From: Ceraceosorus guamensis
Lineage: Eukaryota > Basidiomycota > Exobasidiomycetes > Ceraceosorales > Ceraceosoraceae
DNA: 58,209 nucleotides
Assembly (NCBI RefSeq): GCF_003144195.1
Contig: NW_020290085.1
Coordinates: forward strand, 4,178-62,386
Direction of reading: 5' to 3'
Below the pieces are notes generated by a model. The model ran no database searches and was not told the origin of the DNA. It saw only the letters and a list, made by a program, of their open reading frames with translations. Numbering within the stretch: position 1 is the first letter of the stretch; the number at the start of each line of letters is the position of its first letter. This document shows, one piece after another, positions 23,056 to 33,977 of the stretch. The position numbers were made by a program, and so were the translations under genes.

Positions 23056-23186
23056 ATGAAATCGTGAATGCTGTTGCCCTCTCAACGCATGAGACGAATG
23101 TACCTGTGTGTGGGTGGGGTGTGCGCGCGTGTGAGCGTTGTCGCGCGCGCATTGTTTGTTCGAGTCTCGTCGCGCGCGCGCGCAAC

Positions 23187-24108
23187 TCACGCGAGTAGCA
23201 AGGCACCCGCACCGGTAGCCACACCGGTGAGCGTCTGCAAAACATTAAACTTGGCGCTCTGAATACCCGTTCGAAGCGTAGCGATTTCGCTCTCTATCCT
23301 CGTGTCCACCTCTTTGATCTTGAGCGCATGCACCGACGATTCGTCCCTGAGTCGGCCTGCGGGGGAGCGTGAGCCGCGTGAGCGTGCGCGTGAGCGTGCG
23401 CGTGAGCGAGAGGAGCGTGAGTGTGCGCTCGAGCAACCGCAACGTGGAGACGCCCGCTCGCTCGCCTCGCCTCGCTTCGCCCGCCCCGTCACTCACCCTT
23501 TTCGAGGGACAAATCCAAACGTACACCGGCAGTGGTGCGCGTAATCTCTTCCCTGAGCCGCTGCTTTAGCCTCTCCACTTCCGCCATCAACCTCTCATTC
23601 TCTCCCTTCATCAATGCGAACTCATTCCTCTCCAACAATTGAATGTCCGATTTCAAGCGTGCAAAGTCGACCTGCGTGCGTGGGTGCGTGGGTGCAAGCG
23701 TATGCGTCAGCCCGCGTCCACGTCCGCGTCCACGTCCACATCCACGCCCACGAGCACCTCGCCCCCCCCCCNNNNNNNNNNCCCCCCCCCCCACACACAC
23801 CTCACCTTTTGGCTGTACCTCCACCTCTCCGCCTCTTCCCTCCTTATCAATCCGCTCTCCAATCCCGTAATGCTCTCATCCACCGCATCCTTCAAAGCCA
23901 CAACCAGCACATCGGCTTGTTGAGGCGATAGACCCGTAGCTTCCAAACGCGTAGTCAGCGCGTGCGTATCGAAAGCTGCGGCGTGCGCAGAGCTTGTGTT
24001 GCTGAATGCGCGTGCGAGGGCGGGAGCGAGAGCGGGCGCGAGGGCGGGCGCGAGGACGAGAGGAGAAGCACGCGCATTCAAGCGCACCAAGGTTGCACCT
24101 CGCGACAT
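23187..24108 (-). CDS. FMP32: Mitochondrial coiled-coil protein, CCDC90/Fmp32 family (215 aa)
   Basis: Spliced model: complement(join(23187..23356,23497..23671,23806..24108)). An N-terminal Arg/Ala presequence is followed by FDTHALTTRLEATGLSPQQA, the conserved start of the DUF1640/CCDC90 domain. Next come DFARLKSDIQLLERNEFALM, the coiled coil up to EEITRTTAGVRLDLSLEKGR, the motif KEVDTRIESEIATLRT, and a C-terminal hydrophobic helix (LQTLTGVATGAGALLLA). The family includes yeast Fmp32 and human MCUR1/CCDC90B, inner-membrane proteins linked to cytochrome c oxidase assembly and calcium uptake. The first intron contains the only assembly gap of the window, flanked by poly-C. Confidence 0.88.
23762..23792. 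other. Assembly gap (10 N, 23772-23781) inside poly-C
   Basis: Ten N bases lie within a C homopolymer (about 10 C before, 11 C after) in FMP32 intron 1. The true length of the tract is unknown. It does not touch exons. Confidence 0.97.
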
Positions 24109-24463
24109 GTTTGCATAGTAGGGGCGAGGATGAGCGCGAGCGCGAGCGTGTGGTGGTGGGGAGTGGAAAGCATGAGTGATCGCGCGCGCGCGCGAGATCA
24201 TGGATTTGTGCGCATGCGCGTGCGCGTGCGCCTCACGTGACCTGCTGCGACCTCCACCGTTCAAGCTCCTCTCCCGCCGCTTCAAGTCTCACCCCTCCGC
24301 TTCAGTTTGGAGAACAAGTCTGATTGCTAGTCACGCCGTCACGTTACGGTACTACAAGAACAACAGCGTGGCGACGCTCGAGTCTATTGCGCTCCTCGTG
24401 GGGGTTCGGTTCGTGTATGTTTGCGAGCGTGAATGGTTGGGTATACGCGCGGCGCGCTCCCCC
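24109..24463. other. Intergenic, FMP32 promoter / 3' of Ada-like gene
   Basis: 355 bp. Contains (GCGC)n and GCGTGCGC alternating purine-pyrimidine tracts at about 24120-24235. No supported gene or TATA box. Confidence 0.5.
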
Positions 24464-26970
24464 TCAAAAGCGAAACGTAGAAGAGAGGCTGGGCTCGCTT
24501 GCATTGAATGATGAAGAGATGGGCCGCAGCGGCGGCGGCGGCAAAGAATCGTCGTGAATGCTGGTATTGTGATGCAGGTGCCCCAGCCAGGGAGAGGAAA
24601 CGCTGGGAGAGAATAATGTCGAGCTGGGAAAAACGTCTAGCCCAAATCTGGAGCTGTACGCTTGCCTGTCTTGCACGGCGGATGGCAGCGCGCTCGTCTG
24701 TGGCAAGGAGGGTAAGGTGGGCGCGGGCGCGGATGTGGGCGCCGCGGTTGCGGGTGCGGTTGCGGACGTCACCTGCTGGTGATCGTGGTGATCGTACCTC
24801 GCATTCCTGCTCCACTTTGCACCCGAATCGAAGCTCGCGGCGCTCACGGCGCTCGCAGCGCTCGCGGCGCTCCACTTTGCACTCGCGTCGGTCGCATCGC
24901 CGCCCTTTGTCGGACTTTTCGTCCCCGTCGCCCTCGTCTGAAAGCTGAGTCGACTCGGGTCGCGGCGCTCGAGGGCGCAACGAATGCCATAGTACACGCG
25001 CACGCGTCGAACAAAAGGCGCAACATCCCGCGGCAAGTCGTCTTCCCTATCGCACCCATCGATGTGCGACTGCACCATTTCGCGAATCTCCATCTCCCAA
25101 GCACCGTCGTTGGCACGTTTGGCAGACGGGAATCGCGTCCGCATGCGTTGCTCAGAGTTTGGACCGATGGCCAGGCCGAGGATGGCGCCGCCGCTGAATT
25201 GCTCCGCCTCCATGCCCCTCGTCTCCAGTGGGTTTTCGGCGATGAGGGCGCTGATGATGCCATAAGGCGTCTCGGTGACGGCTAGAACGACGTCGTACTG
25301 GTGACCAGCAGCAGCGAATTGCTGAGGCGTCAAGCCGCCGAGAGCTCGACGCGCACGACGCAAGCTCCAGCCGCGCAGGATTCGATCAATGACCATCGGA
25401 GCGACTTGACTACCATCCTCGGTCGAGTCTTTGCCCAGTTCATCCTGCAACTGCATCGCCTGCACACCCTTGACCAGCTCGCCGTGCGTGATGCCGCAAA
25501 CGATTTTGAGTTGGCGGTGAAAGTGAAAGTGAGAAATGTTGCAGCTGTCGGCGCTATCCTTTAAGCTTGCGCGCGGAGGTGCGCTCGCGGCGGCCACGGC
25601 AGCGTCCAACGATGACTCTTCTTCTTCGCGCGAGCTGCACACGAGCTTGCGAGCGATTTCGCCAATCCGAATGGCAGTCGTATTCACCACTCCATCTTGA
25701 TCCGCATGGCAACGCTTGCAAGCCTTGATATCCTTGTTCGCAGCGAGTCTCGCGACGCCGTCGGGCTTAAAGTGATATTCGATGTCTTCGCGAGCGACCT
25801 TTTTGTCGGCAGAGCACGAAGGGCGACAATAGTGTCGCGTGCGCTTATTGTAGTACACAAAGACGCTGTGGGGGTGCGCGTGCGTTAGCGCGCGCGCGGG
25901 TTCCACGTCGCGCTCAATTCTCTCCACTCACTGATCGGCATAGTGACTCTTCTTTGCCACCTTTTCCCACATCTCGTCATCGCTGCCGTAGGAAAAGAAT
26001 TCGCGCATGGGTTTGAATCCTTCGTAGTTGCAAGCGTCGGCAGCCAGCACGCGAGCACGCTCATCCAGCTTTCGCTTCTCCTTGGGTGTGAGCCGAGCGG
26101 GCGTTGCGTACTCGTGGGCGTGGGCGTGCTGGACGTTGCGGCGCTGGTACGGCGAGAGAGCAGCATCGTGTGCGCTCTTTTCCGTGCTTCGCCTTGCACG
26201 TAGAGGTCCGCCGCTGTACTGCTGCTGCGCGATGCTCGCTTCGCTGCTGCCGACGTGGCCGCTGCTGCTGCCGACGTGGCCGCTGCTGCTGCCGACGTGG
26301 CCGTGTCTGTAGTTGTAGACTCCAGTGATGTAATTGTTGCGATTGGCTCGATGGAGAGAGTCGGTAAAGAGATCCTGTGGGCGCGTGGGACTGTCATGAA
26401 CCGCGTGCGCGTGCGCGTGCGCGTGCGCATGCGGTAGCGCGAGCAAAGGCGACGAGGATCGAAGGATGGCGTTGGCGTTGCGATTGGCGTTGCTAGTCTT
26501 GTTGCTGTAGTTGGCGCCACCATAGTGACGAGGCTCGCTGGCGCTGAGGCCACCGTAGTGACGAGGCTCGCTGGCGCTGAGGCCACCGTAGTGACGAGGT
26601 TGACCACCGACGAGTCCGCTGGCCACGGTCACCTGCGCGGGACTGGGTGAGGAGTCGGCAGCACCGCGAAAGGTGCTACGATGCGCAGGCTCTGTCGAAG
26701 GCAAGACGTAGGAATTCCAGTATGGACCGGCTGCAAAGCCAGCATGGGGTGTTCGCTCGATGCCTGCTGCTGCTGCCGCTGATCCCCCGCCGAACCACGG
26801 CTGTGAAAGCGCCGACGACGACGAAGAGGAGGATGCTTGCGGCGGGGTGTTGGCGACGAGTCGAGCTTCGCCGACGTTGCCGGCGAGTTGTGCCAGAACT
26901 TGGCGACTGTCAGGTTGAGGTTGACCGCCGGTCATGGAGATGGCCAGACCCTCCACGCCTCCGGCGCTGC

Positions 26971-27001
<31 letters not shown>

Positions 27002-27193
27002 GCCGACTGCGGACCCGCCGATGGGCGCAAAGTTGCTCCATGGCAGAGGGTATGACGACATGGAGCTTCGTGGGATGGAAGCTGCGGTGACTTCTTGGTC
27101 GTCGTCGTCGTCAAAGTGGCTGCGTCGCGCGCGATCCGGTGCGGGATGATGGGGATGGGGATGTGCTAGCAGGGTAGAGCTGGGCACAGACAT
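24464..27193 (-). CDS. Ada-type DNA methyl-phosphotriester sensor with AraC HTH (887 aa)
   Basis: Spliced model: complement(join(24464..25865,25932..27193)). Residues 1-400 are disordered, with Asn-, His- and Ser-rich repeats (GLSASEPRHY x2, GHVGSSS x3). Residues about 402-475 form an Ada zinc domain: C434-R-P-S-C438 and C470-K-R-C473, matching the four zinc/methyl-acceptor cysteines of E. coli Ada. An AraC-like helix-turn-helix (around 519-550, SHFHFHRQLKIVCGIT) follows. Then GLTPQQFAAAGHQYDVVLAV matches the linker and first strand of the Ada alkyltransferase domain, but the PCHR active site half is not present; the last 170 residues are Ser/Pro/Ala-rich. Bacterial Ada repairs methyl-phosphotriesters and then activates transcription, so a methylation-responsive regulator is the likely role. 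A TATATAG element lies 158 bp upstream of the ATG. Confidence 0.82.
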
Positions 27194-27350
27194 GGGTGGC
27201 GAGGCGCGGGTGTGCGTGCTCGCGTGCCGGGCGTGCTCGCGTGCTTGCGCGCGCGTGTGTGTCAGGTCAAGAGTCGGAGAAAGGCAAGCTGTTGCGTAGC
27301 AAAACAAAGTGACGCAAGGAGGGGGGGGGAGGATGTGACGAGTCAGCAAG

Positions 27351-27357
27351 CTATATA
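27351..27357 (-). promoter_or_regulatory. TATA-like element upstream of Ada-type gene
   Basis: TATATAG on the minus strand, 158 bp upstream of the ATG at 27193. Confidence 0.35.
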
Positions 27358-27872
27358 CCGTGACGCAGCGAGTGCGAGCGTGTGCGAGTGCGCGCGCAAG
27401 CGATAAGGAATCGTGCGTGCGTGCGTGCGTGCGTGCGTGCGTGACGTGCGACTCGGATCGTGATCAAGATGATGGGGTCGCGGATTCGCGATTGCGACCC
27501 CTCCCCGCACTCGCGCGATGTTGTTCGGTGAATGTCGTTATTGGCTCACGCTGACCGTGACAGGGGTGGTGTGTGTGTGGATGGGCGCTTAGCGTCATCA
27601 CGAGCAAAAGTGGACGGACGACTTGCCCCATCGAGCGGGGCGCGAGACAGCTAGTCAGCACGATGCGTGCGCCATCGCGGCCGGCGAATCCAGCAAAAGC
27701 TCGGTCGATGTAGCAATTCGCGACGACGACAGCACGAATCCGAATCGGGCATCCCAAGCCTCCATCATACATGGTTCGTATAATCGCGCAAAAAGTCATA
27801 CGATCGCGCGATGAGATTGCCATGGCCGCGCGTGACAGCAGCAATAAGCGACGCGCGGACGCGACTGCATGC

Positions 27873-27907
27873 TCAGCCCGACCATGCTAAATGCGTGGTC
27901 GGGCTGA
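27873..27907. repeat. Perfect palindrome, 12-bp arms, 11-nt loop
   Basis: TCAGCCCGACCA is followed after 11 bases by its exact reverse complement TGGTCGGGCTGA. The arm contains CCCGAC, which also flanks each direct repeat immediately downstream. Confidence 0.93.
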
Positions 27908-27930
27908 ATGGAAGCCAAGAGCAAGAGCAA

Positions 27931-28062
27931 GTCGGGTGCGCAACAACCGTCACGAGCCCGACACATACCCGGGAGCAGGTCGGGTGCGCAACAACCGTCA
28001 CGAGCCCGACACGCACGTCGCGGCGAGCAGGTCGGGTGCGCAACAACCGTCACGAGCCCGAG
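27931..28062. repeat. Three 32-bp direct repeats with hairpin ends
   Basis: Copies begin at 27931, 27979 and 28031 (spacing 48 and 52 bp). Each starts GTCGGGTGCGCAACAACCGT and ends CACGAGCCCGAC (last copy CCCGAG), so the ends GTCGGG/CCCGAC can pair. The short spacers differ. Confidence 0.9.
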
Positions 28063-31003
28063 ACACCACGTCGCGGCGATTGCGTGCGTGCATGCGTGCA
28101 GGGTCGCCCAGCCGCAACGTTGGATACGCGCGAGTGGATCAACTTTTAGAAGGGGCACGAGCGCGCTAGACTGCGCGGTGTGCTCGATCGATCGATCGAT
28201 CGAGCTAGCAAACGCAGCTCGCAGCTACACCTCTCCTATCTCGATCCAAAGCGTGCTGCTGCTGCTTGCTTGCTTGCTTGTTCTTCGCGCACGGCGTCTT
28301 TCTTTGCATGGTGTGGCGCGAGCCCGCGCGCGCGCCGCGCGGAATATTTCCATCGAGGCAATTCGTGTGGCTGGCGCTAATTCGAGGCGGCGCAGCGCCA
28401 GGTGCATGCGCATGCGCAGCATGAATGATGCAGCAGGCGGCTCGCGAGCGCGCGGGCGGGCGGGCGCGGCGACAGCCCCGGGCAGGGTCGCGAGGAGAGA
28501 GAAAATGCACACGCTAACGCAAGTTGGACGTGCGTGAGTGCATAACGCGCGTCGGTCATTGCAAGCGCGGCGCGGGCGCTCGCGGGCAGTGCTCTGCCGC
28601 ACCTGATGCATGTCTATCCGTGCTCGCGCATGCGCGCGTACGCTTGGCGCTCATCTGCATGGTGTACCGGTGTACCTACGGTAACCGGTTCCGAAAAAGC
28701 CATTCACCCGAACAACGAGGGCGAGGGCGAGGGCGAGGGCGAGGGCGATAACATGGCACTCGCGCGAGCGCACCCACGATCGATCTACTCTACTCACCCC
28801 TCTCGATTCCCCCCTTGACGCCACGGCGGCCAACGTGTTTGACGCTTGACGTGACGTGTCGCCGGCAAAAAGGCACAGCCGCTCGAAGCGTTGGATGCGA
28901 AACGTACCGTAGCGCGGCAGCAGCTGCAGGGAGGCAAAAAGATGCGTGCGAACGGGGTGTTGCGTGCGCGCGGGCGCGGGTGCGGTTAGCTATAGCTGCG
29001 TTGCGAGTGGCGCGCGAGTGAGATTCACGATTGCTTGTGCGGCGGGGTGAAGGGGGGAGGGACGCTACGGATGGTGGTTGAGAGGAGAAGAAACATGACA
29101 GGAGCAAGGGACGTCCCGCTTCGAGACCTTGGGGAGCATGTACATAGCGCCATTTTGAATCGACGCGCGCGCTTTGCTTGCCTTTTTCGTCGTCGTCGTC
29201 GGATGTGCTTGCGATCGAGGCACGGATGGATGCTGTGCTCGCGTGCGTGTTGCGGTGTGCTCGCGTGCGTGTTGCGGTGTGCTCGCTGCGCGACTGCCCG
29301 CCCCACGACCTGGAGCGCGACGAGTCGCCCACGTCGACACGCTCGATCGCACGCACGCACGTACACAACCACTCACAATCACACTCACGACTGTCTCACT
29401 CTTCTGTTGCTATTTCGCGCTCTCAGACACGCAAGCCCCCATCTCCCAATCGCTCGTGCGCCGCGATTGCCGATCGAGCGCTTCTCTGCTGGATGATAGC
29501 ACGAGCACGCGTCGATTTCGCCGCTGGCGTGCAAGACGCACACGCGGGCGCGCGCTCAACTCCGCTCCTTTAGCTCGCTGGCTCTTGCATATATTCAGGC
29601 TCAGCTCGCGCGACGTATGCCTGATTAAGCCCTTTTTTTTTGCATAGGCACCCTGATGCTCATGCAAGTAATTTTTCCGCGGCTTAATTCATCGCGATGC
29701 GCGCGTGCGCGCCCTGCTACACAGCATACACAAATATTCAGAAATCACGGATGTCGGCCGCTAGAGCTCATCCAGTGGCACAAAAAGCAATCGTGAATCG
29801 TGCGACGTGGATGTGGGCGCGCGCGCGCGCCCCCCCCCCGCCACGTCGTCATAACAATCACAAACGTAGCGCGCGCGCGATGGCATGTCTCGTCAGAAAC
29901 AAGATGCGCCGCGCGCGCGTGGGATTGTGCTCGTCGTCTTCATCATCGGCACGCGCCCGCCGCGAGAGCCATACCAGACCCGCGCGCGCAGTCGCGCGCC
30001 CGAGCTTTCGTTCGACGTGGGCAGAGAGCCGAGCGAGACAGCACGCACGACTCTCGACTCACGACTCACGACTCACGACCCCTAGCTGTGGACGTCTCGT
30101 CTGCGACCGCCGACCGTGCGCACGCACGCACGCACGCACGCGTGGACCGATTGCGCGCCTAGCTGCACCGCTCGCTGATGCTGCTGCTGCGCGTCGTTGG
30201 AGCGGGCGGGGCGGTGTGTGTTTAGCGTGAGGACTTTACCCACGCCTTGCGCTTTCGTGGCGGGCACATCTCGCACGTGAGCGATGCGGCGATGCGACGA
30301 TGCGACGATGATGCGACGATGCGACGATGCTCTTCTGAGACATTTCGACATGCACAGCGTACGTAACGTGCATTCAGAGATTCCATCCAAGCTCGGCGAT
30401 CGACGCTCGTATAGTGGCCGGGCGGCACAGTCACGAGTTCGGAGCGAGCAAGCAAAAGCAAAAGCAAAAGCAAGCAAGCAAGCAAAAACTCGATCTCCCG
30501 CACGCGCGCGCGATTGAGCAGCATCAGCACGACACGCAACCGCAACCGCAACCGCAACCGCAACCGCAAGCGCAAGCACGTCCGCAATCATCATAGCTTG
30601 CTTGTATGCGCGCGCGCGGTTGTTACACGCACGCACGCACGCACGCACGCACGCGCGCTTTAGCGTGCGATGCCAAGGCGTTGAGCTGCAGCAGCAGCAC
30701 CGCACGCGCTCGTCTCAGCTAAGCGAACCGACGCTTCGGAAGAAGCGATTCCAAAGCTCACCCCGCAAGCGCACCCGCTTTGATTTGCTGCTGCTCGCAC
30801 TCGGTCACGCTCACGCGAACGAATGGCTTTCTTTGCTTTCACCGCATGAGCATGTGTATTCGTGATTGCTCCATCATCTTTGTCATCCGCTCGACGGTGG
30901 ATGCGCGCCTGCGCGTGCGCGTGCGCTTCATCAGCACCTGCGCTGTGCGCTCGCTCGCTCGCTCCCTGGCGCCAACTCTCGACTCTCTCACACACGCACG
31001 TGA

Positions 31004-31844
31004 TCATTCTCTCGATGCCTGACCTTCCTTTCTGCTAGCGCCGACGCCTCCCCTCACAGCCTCTTCCAGCTCGCCCTTTTGCTCCTCGTCCAGCTCCACG
31101 CCTTGCTTCGCCTCTTGACCGCTCGCCTCACGCCCGCTCGCCTCACGCCCGCTCGCTTTCAGAGCTGAAACCCTCTCGGCATTGCGCTTGGCCAACAATC
31201 GGAGCGTCGTTGCGCGCTCAGCCTCTGACAATTCTTCCCAATTGTTGATGCGAGAAATGCTCTGCGGGCAGGCAAAAGAGGCGAGGATGAGCAAAAGCGG
31301 TGAACTTGTATACGCAAGCGGCGAACTTGTATACGCGCGCGACGATTGGCAAAAGCTGTGAACTTGTATACGCGCGCGACGACTCACTCCATCCGTGTTG
31401 ATCTGTTCAACAGCGCGAGAGAACGGGTCAGCAGGCGGCACTGCGCGCGCGCGCGCGCGCGCAAATGCGCACACACACACTCACCACGACTGGTCCCAAC
31501 TGATCCAGCTTGACATCCGGTCCGCCAACGCGCAGCTCCCTCTTGGTCTGCTCATCGGGCGCAGGCAAGGCGAACCGTCGACTGTGACTGCTGCTGCTGC
31601 TCCCACTCTCTTCTTGCTCGATCGGATGAGAGGATTCGGTGCGCGGATCGTGCGCTGCACCAGCTGGATTGCTGGGTGAGAGCGCGTCTTGTGCGGAGAT
31701 GGACGTGCTCATCGGAGCGCCGACGTGGTGCCTGCTGCTGCTGCTGATGACGCTTCGTGAGGTGCCGTCCCGTAGAGCGCAGACGTGGTGCCTGCTGCTG
31801 CTGCTGATGACGCTTGATGTGAAGAGATGTCGGAGGCAATTCAT
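31004..31844 (-). CDS. Conserved fungal mitochondrial-type protein with 15-nt microexon (210 aa)
   Basis: Spliced model: complement(join(31004..31261,31388..31402,31485..31844)). The conserved core is built across three exons: LGPVV, then INTDG from a 15-nt microexon, then SISRINNWEELSEAE and TLRLLAKRNAERVSAL. I recall this LGP-(V)-N-DG-(S/T)-SRI-NW...LxKRN signature from small uncharacterised fungal proteins with mitochondrial presequences, but cannot name the yeast member. The N-terminus is Ser/Arg/His-rich without acidic residues and contains an imperfect duplication (VISSSSRHHV twice). The C-terminus is Glu/Gly-rich with SGREASGREASGQEA repeats. Skipping the microexon would delete five residues but keep the frame. 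Divergent from the POLD4 gene (488 bp). Confidence 0.68.
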
Positions 31845-31956
31845 GCGAGGCAGATTGATGACTAGGCAAGAAGGTGGTGGTAGCAAAGTCGTGCCGTGTC
31901 GTGCGCACGCTTGCGCGTGGTCAAAAATCGTGAAATCGTGAATCGTGAATGTTGAA

Positions 31957-31988
<32 letters not shown>

Positions 31989-32021
31989 TTTGCTGCACGC
32001 TGACAGCAAGCGTCGCCGCCA

Positions 32022-32056
<35 letters not shown>

Positions 32057-32332
32057 GCTCTCGCACGAGAGACCCTTGCCGCAAGCGCGCGCGCGCGCCC
32101 GCGATCGAGTGGACACTCACTCAGCAATCGCGGCCCGCGTGTAGACGGAGGCGCTCGCTGCATGATGATTTGTCAATCGCGAATCGTGAATGTGAATCGA
32201 GCGTGACCATCATCACCACCAATCCATCGATCGAGCATTCGCGCGAGACACATCCACAACGTTGCCCGCTCGCCCGCTCGCCCGCGAAACCCATTCACAC
32301 ACCACTGCTCGCGCGCGCTCCCCCCGCTCGCC
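31845..32332. other. Divergent promoter region, 31-kb gene / POLD4
   Basis: 488 bp. It contains (CAG)n near 31966-31988, a (CACG)n microsatellite at about 32021-32056, and GCCCGCTC repeats near 32264-32284. No gene accepted. Confidence 0.55.
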
Positions 32333-32731
32333 ATGCCTCCTCGCAGGGCAAATTCGGCCGCTACGGGTGGAACACGTTTCGGCACCGCATCCAAAGCGCG
32401 CAGCAGTTCCAGCAGTCAAGCAGCAGCAGCAGCGGCAGCAGGAGGAGGCAAGAGTAGCACCAAGTCAGCAACAAATGCGGTGATCAGCGCAGCCAAGGGC
32501 AAGGCGGGCAAGGGCGCCGGGAGTGCACGCGCTGGGAGTGCAGAGATGGACACGACTAGTTCGGATAAACAGAGGAGCTTTTCGAATTTGGAATTGGAAA
32601 AGGTCAAGGATCTGCCTCACCTCGATGTGGACGATCCCGTGTATGACCAGCTTTGGATGGAGACGAGGAGGAAATTGGGAATGCCAGCCATGAAGCCTAG
32701 TGAGTGGGGGGCGGTGCGTGGGTGTGCATTA

Positions 32732-32771
<40 letters not shown>

Positions 32772-33379
32772 TGCACCTTTACCTCCAGCTAACCCTCGCT
32801 GATACGCTCTTCGCACCCGCAGTTCACGTAGAAAAGGATTCTCGAGTGCAAATGATGCTGCGCACATTCGATTGTGAGGTGTAAATGTGGGGGGCGCTGC
32901 GTCGACCTATCGACTGAATTGAATCTCTCCTCGCGTCGTCTCTCTCCCCGTCACGTCACGCCCCAGTCGATCCTCTTTTCGGCCCGGCACTAGGCATGAC
33001 CCGCTTGCAGAGATGGCAGAGGGCACACAATTTGGGCGACGAGCCGCCAGAAGAGATCAGACATATGCTCTCGACCAAAGAGGGCGTACTCTGGCCCGAA
33101 CTTCGAGAGCCGGTCTTGGCAGGTATGGGCGTGTAGGGCCGGGGGGGAGAGGGGGCTGCTGTGTGTGGGCGTGTATGCGGGCGTGCCGGCGCGGAGGACT
33201 TCGATGGATGCGTGCCGTGACGCCATCACACGCGCCCGCGACACCATCTCGACTTGCACACGCGCGCACTGCCAGCGTGTATCTTGGAATACATGAGTGC
33301 GACCGTGAGAAGTTTGCATGAAGGAACGCGCGAGGCATCACAGAGTGCGCGCCATGGTCAGCTTGTGCGCGTTGCGTGA
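32333..33379 (+). CDS. CDM1: DNA polymerase delta subunit 4 (POLD4/Cdm1 family, 225 aa)
   Basis: Spliced model: join(32333..32699,32823..32873,32967..33122,33276..33379). The family core is LRTFDFDPLFGPALGMTRLQ continued by RWQRAHNLGDEPPEEIRHML, matching the POLD4 pattern FD-x-GP-x-GxTRLxRW-RA-x-LGL-PP-EV. The 51-nt second exon uses the donor GTGAGG; splicing one site later would break the frame. The N-terminal 115 residues are Ala/Ser/Lys-rich and disordered. POLD4 is the smallest polymerase delta subunit and stabilises the complex at replication forks. The C-terminus is uncertain: reading through the last intron gives a stop at 33133-33135 (after LAGMGV), while splicing adds 34 residues starting CILEYMS. 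Confidence 0.78.
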
Positions 33380-33977
33380 CTCGTGTGACTTTTTTGCCCG
33401 AATGTCTTGACGTAAGGTGCGCGCCGAGCATCGACTCGACTCGACACGACTTGTGTGCGCATTGCATTGCGTGAACCGTGCTCGCCTCTACACCGATTGG
33501 GTCGAAAGCGAGCGTGAATCGTGCTTGCCTCTGTACCGATTGGGTCGAGTCGCGAGTCACGAGTCACGAGTTACGAGAGCGCACGACGATGATGGCCATG
33601 CAAGCAGCACTCAGACTCGCACTCGCGCGAGTTGCATGCTGCTTAATTGCTGCACGCGGAGGCCTGCTGGGGACGGGCCGTGCATGCGTGATGCGCTTCT
33701 CACGCGCGCAAGCGACCGGCCCACCGGCTTTTCGTGCGAAGCGAACGCGCGCAAAGGCAGGCAGGCAGGCAGAGGCGGGGGCAAGCAGGCGACGGCGGCG
33801 CGCGGCGAGGGGGACGATTTGCGCTGCATGCTTCCTGATGCGCCGACCAGACCATACCATACCAGCTCAATCTTCATCTCGCGGACGATCACTCCAACTT
33901 GATCCTCCTCCATCCCGCGCACACACGCACACGCACACGCACACGCACACGCACACTAACCCCCCACAACCCCCCCA
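33380..33977. other. Intergenic between POLD4 and thioesterase
   Basis: 598 bp. It includes an imperfect direct repeat (ACCGATTGGGTCGA at about 33501 and 33536) and an (ACACGC)n run at about 33921-33955 just upstream of the thioesterase start. An in-frame ORF extends upstream from the thioesterase, but its composition suggests 5' UTR. Confidence 0.5.

Larger units (their letters stand above)
27194..31003. other. 3.8-kb gene-poor region with palindrome and repeats
   Basis: No ORF with a conserved domain was found on either strand. Contents: (CGTG)n at about 27415-27443, a perfect 12-bp-arm palindrome at 27873-27907, three hairpin-bearing direct repeats at 27931-28062, an ATCG run at 28188-28203, (CTTG/GCTT)n near 28266-28280, a pyrimidine-poor (GAGGGC)n run at 28717-28746, a slightly AT-richer patch at about 29580-29760, (GCAAAA)n near 30450-30490 and (ACCGCA)n near 30537-30570. 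ORFs of 120-207 aa in this stretch have strongly biased Arg/Ala/Ser/His composition and overlap each other in several frames. A non-coding RNA, centromere-related or regulatory role cannot be excluded. Confidence 0.55.

Noticed and set aside
22309-23190. 293-codon minus-strand ORF
   Set aside because: Lies opposite the NOP8-like coding exon and has no recognisable domain.
27931-28062. CRISPR-like array (three 32-bp repeats with short spacers)
   Set aside because: The genome is eukaryotic, spacers are only 16-20 bp and of uneven length, and no cas gene exists. Described as hairpin-bearing direct repeats instead.
32823-32878. POLD4 exon 2 ending at GAG before GTGTAA
   Set aside because: This donor gives a frame that does not continue the conserved core; the donor five bases earlier (GTGAGG) gives FDFDPLFGPALG, which fits the family.
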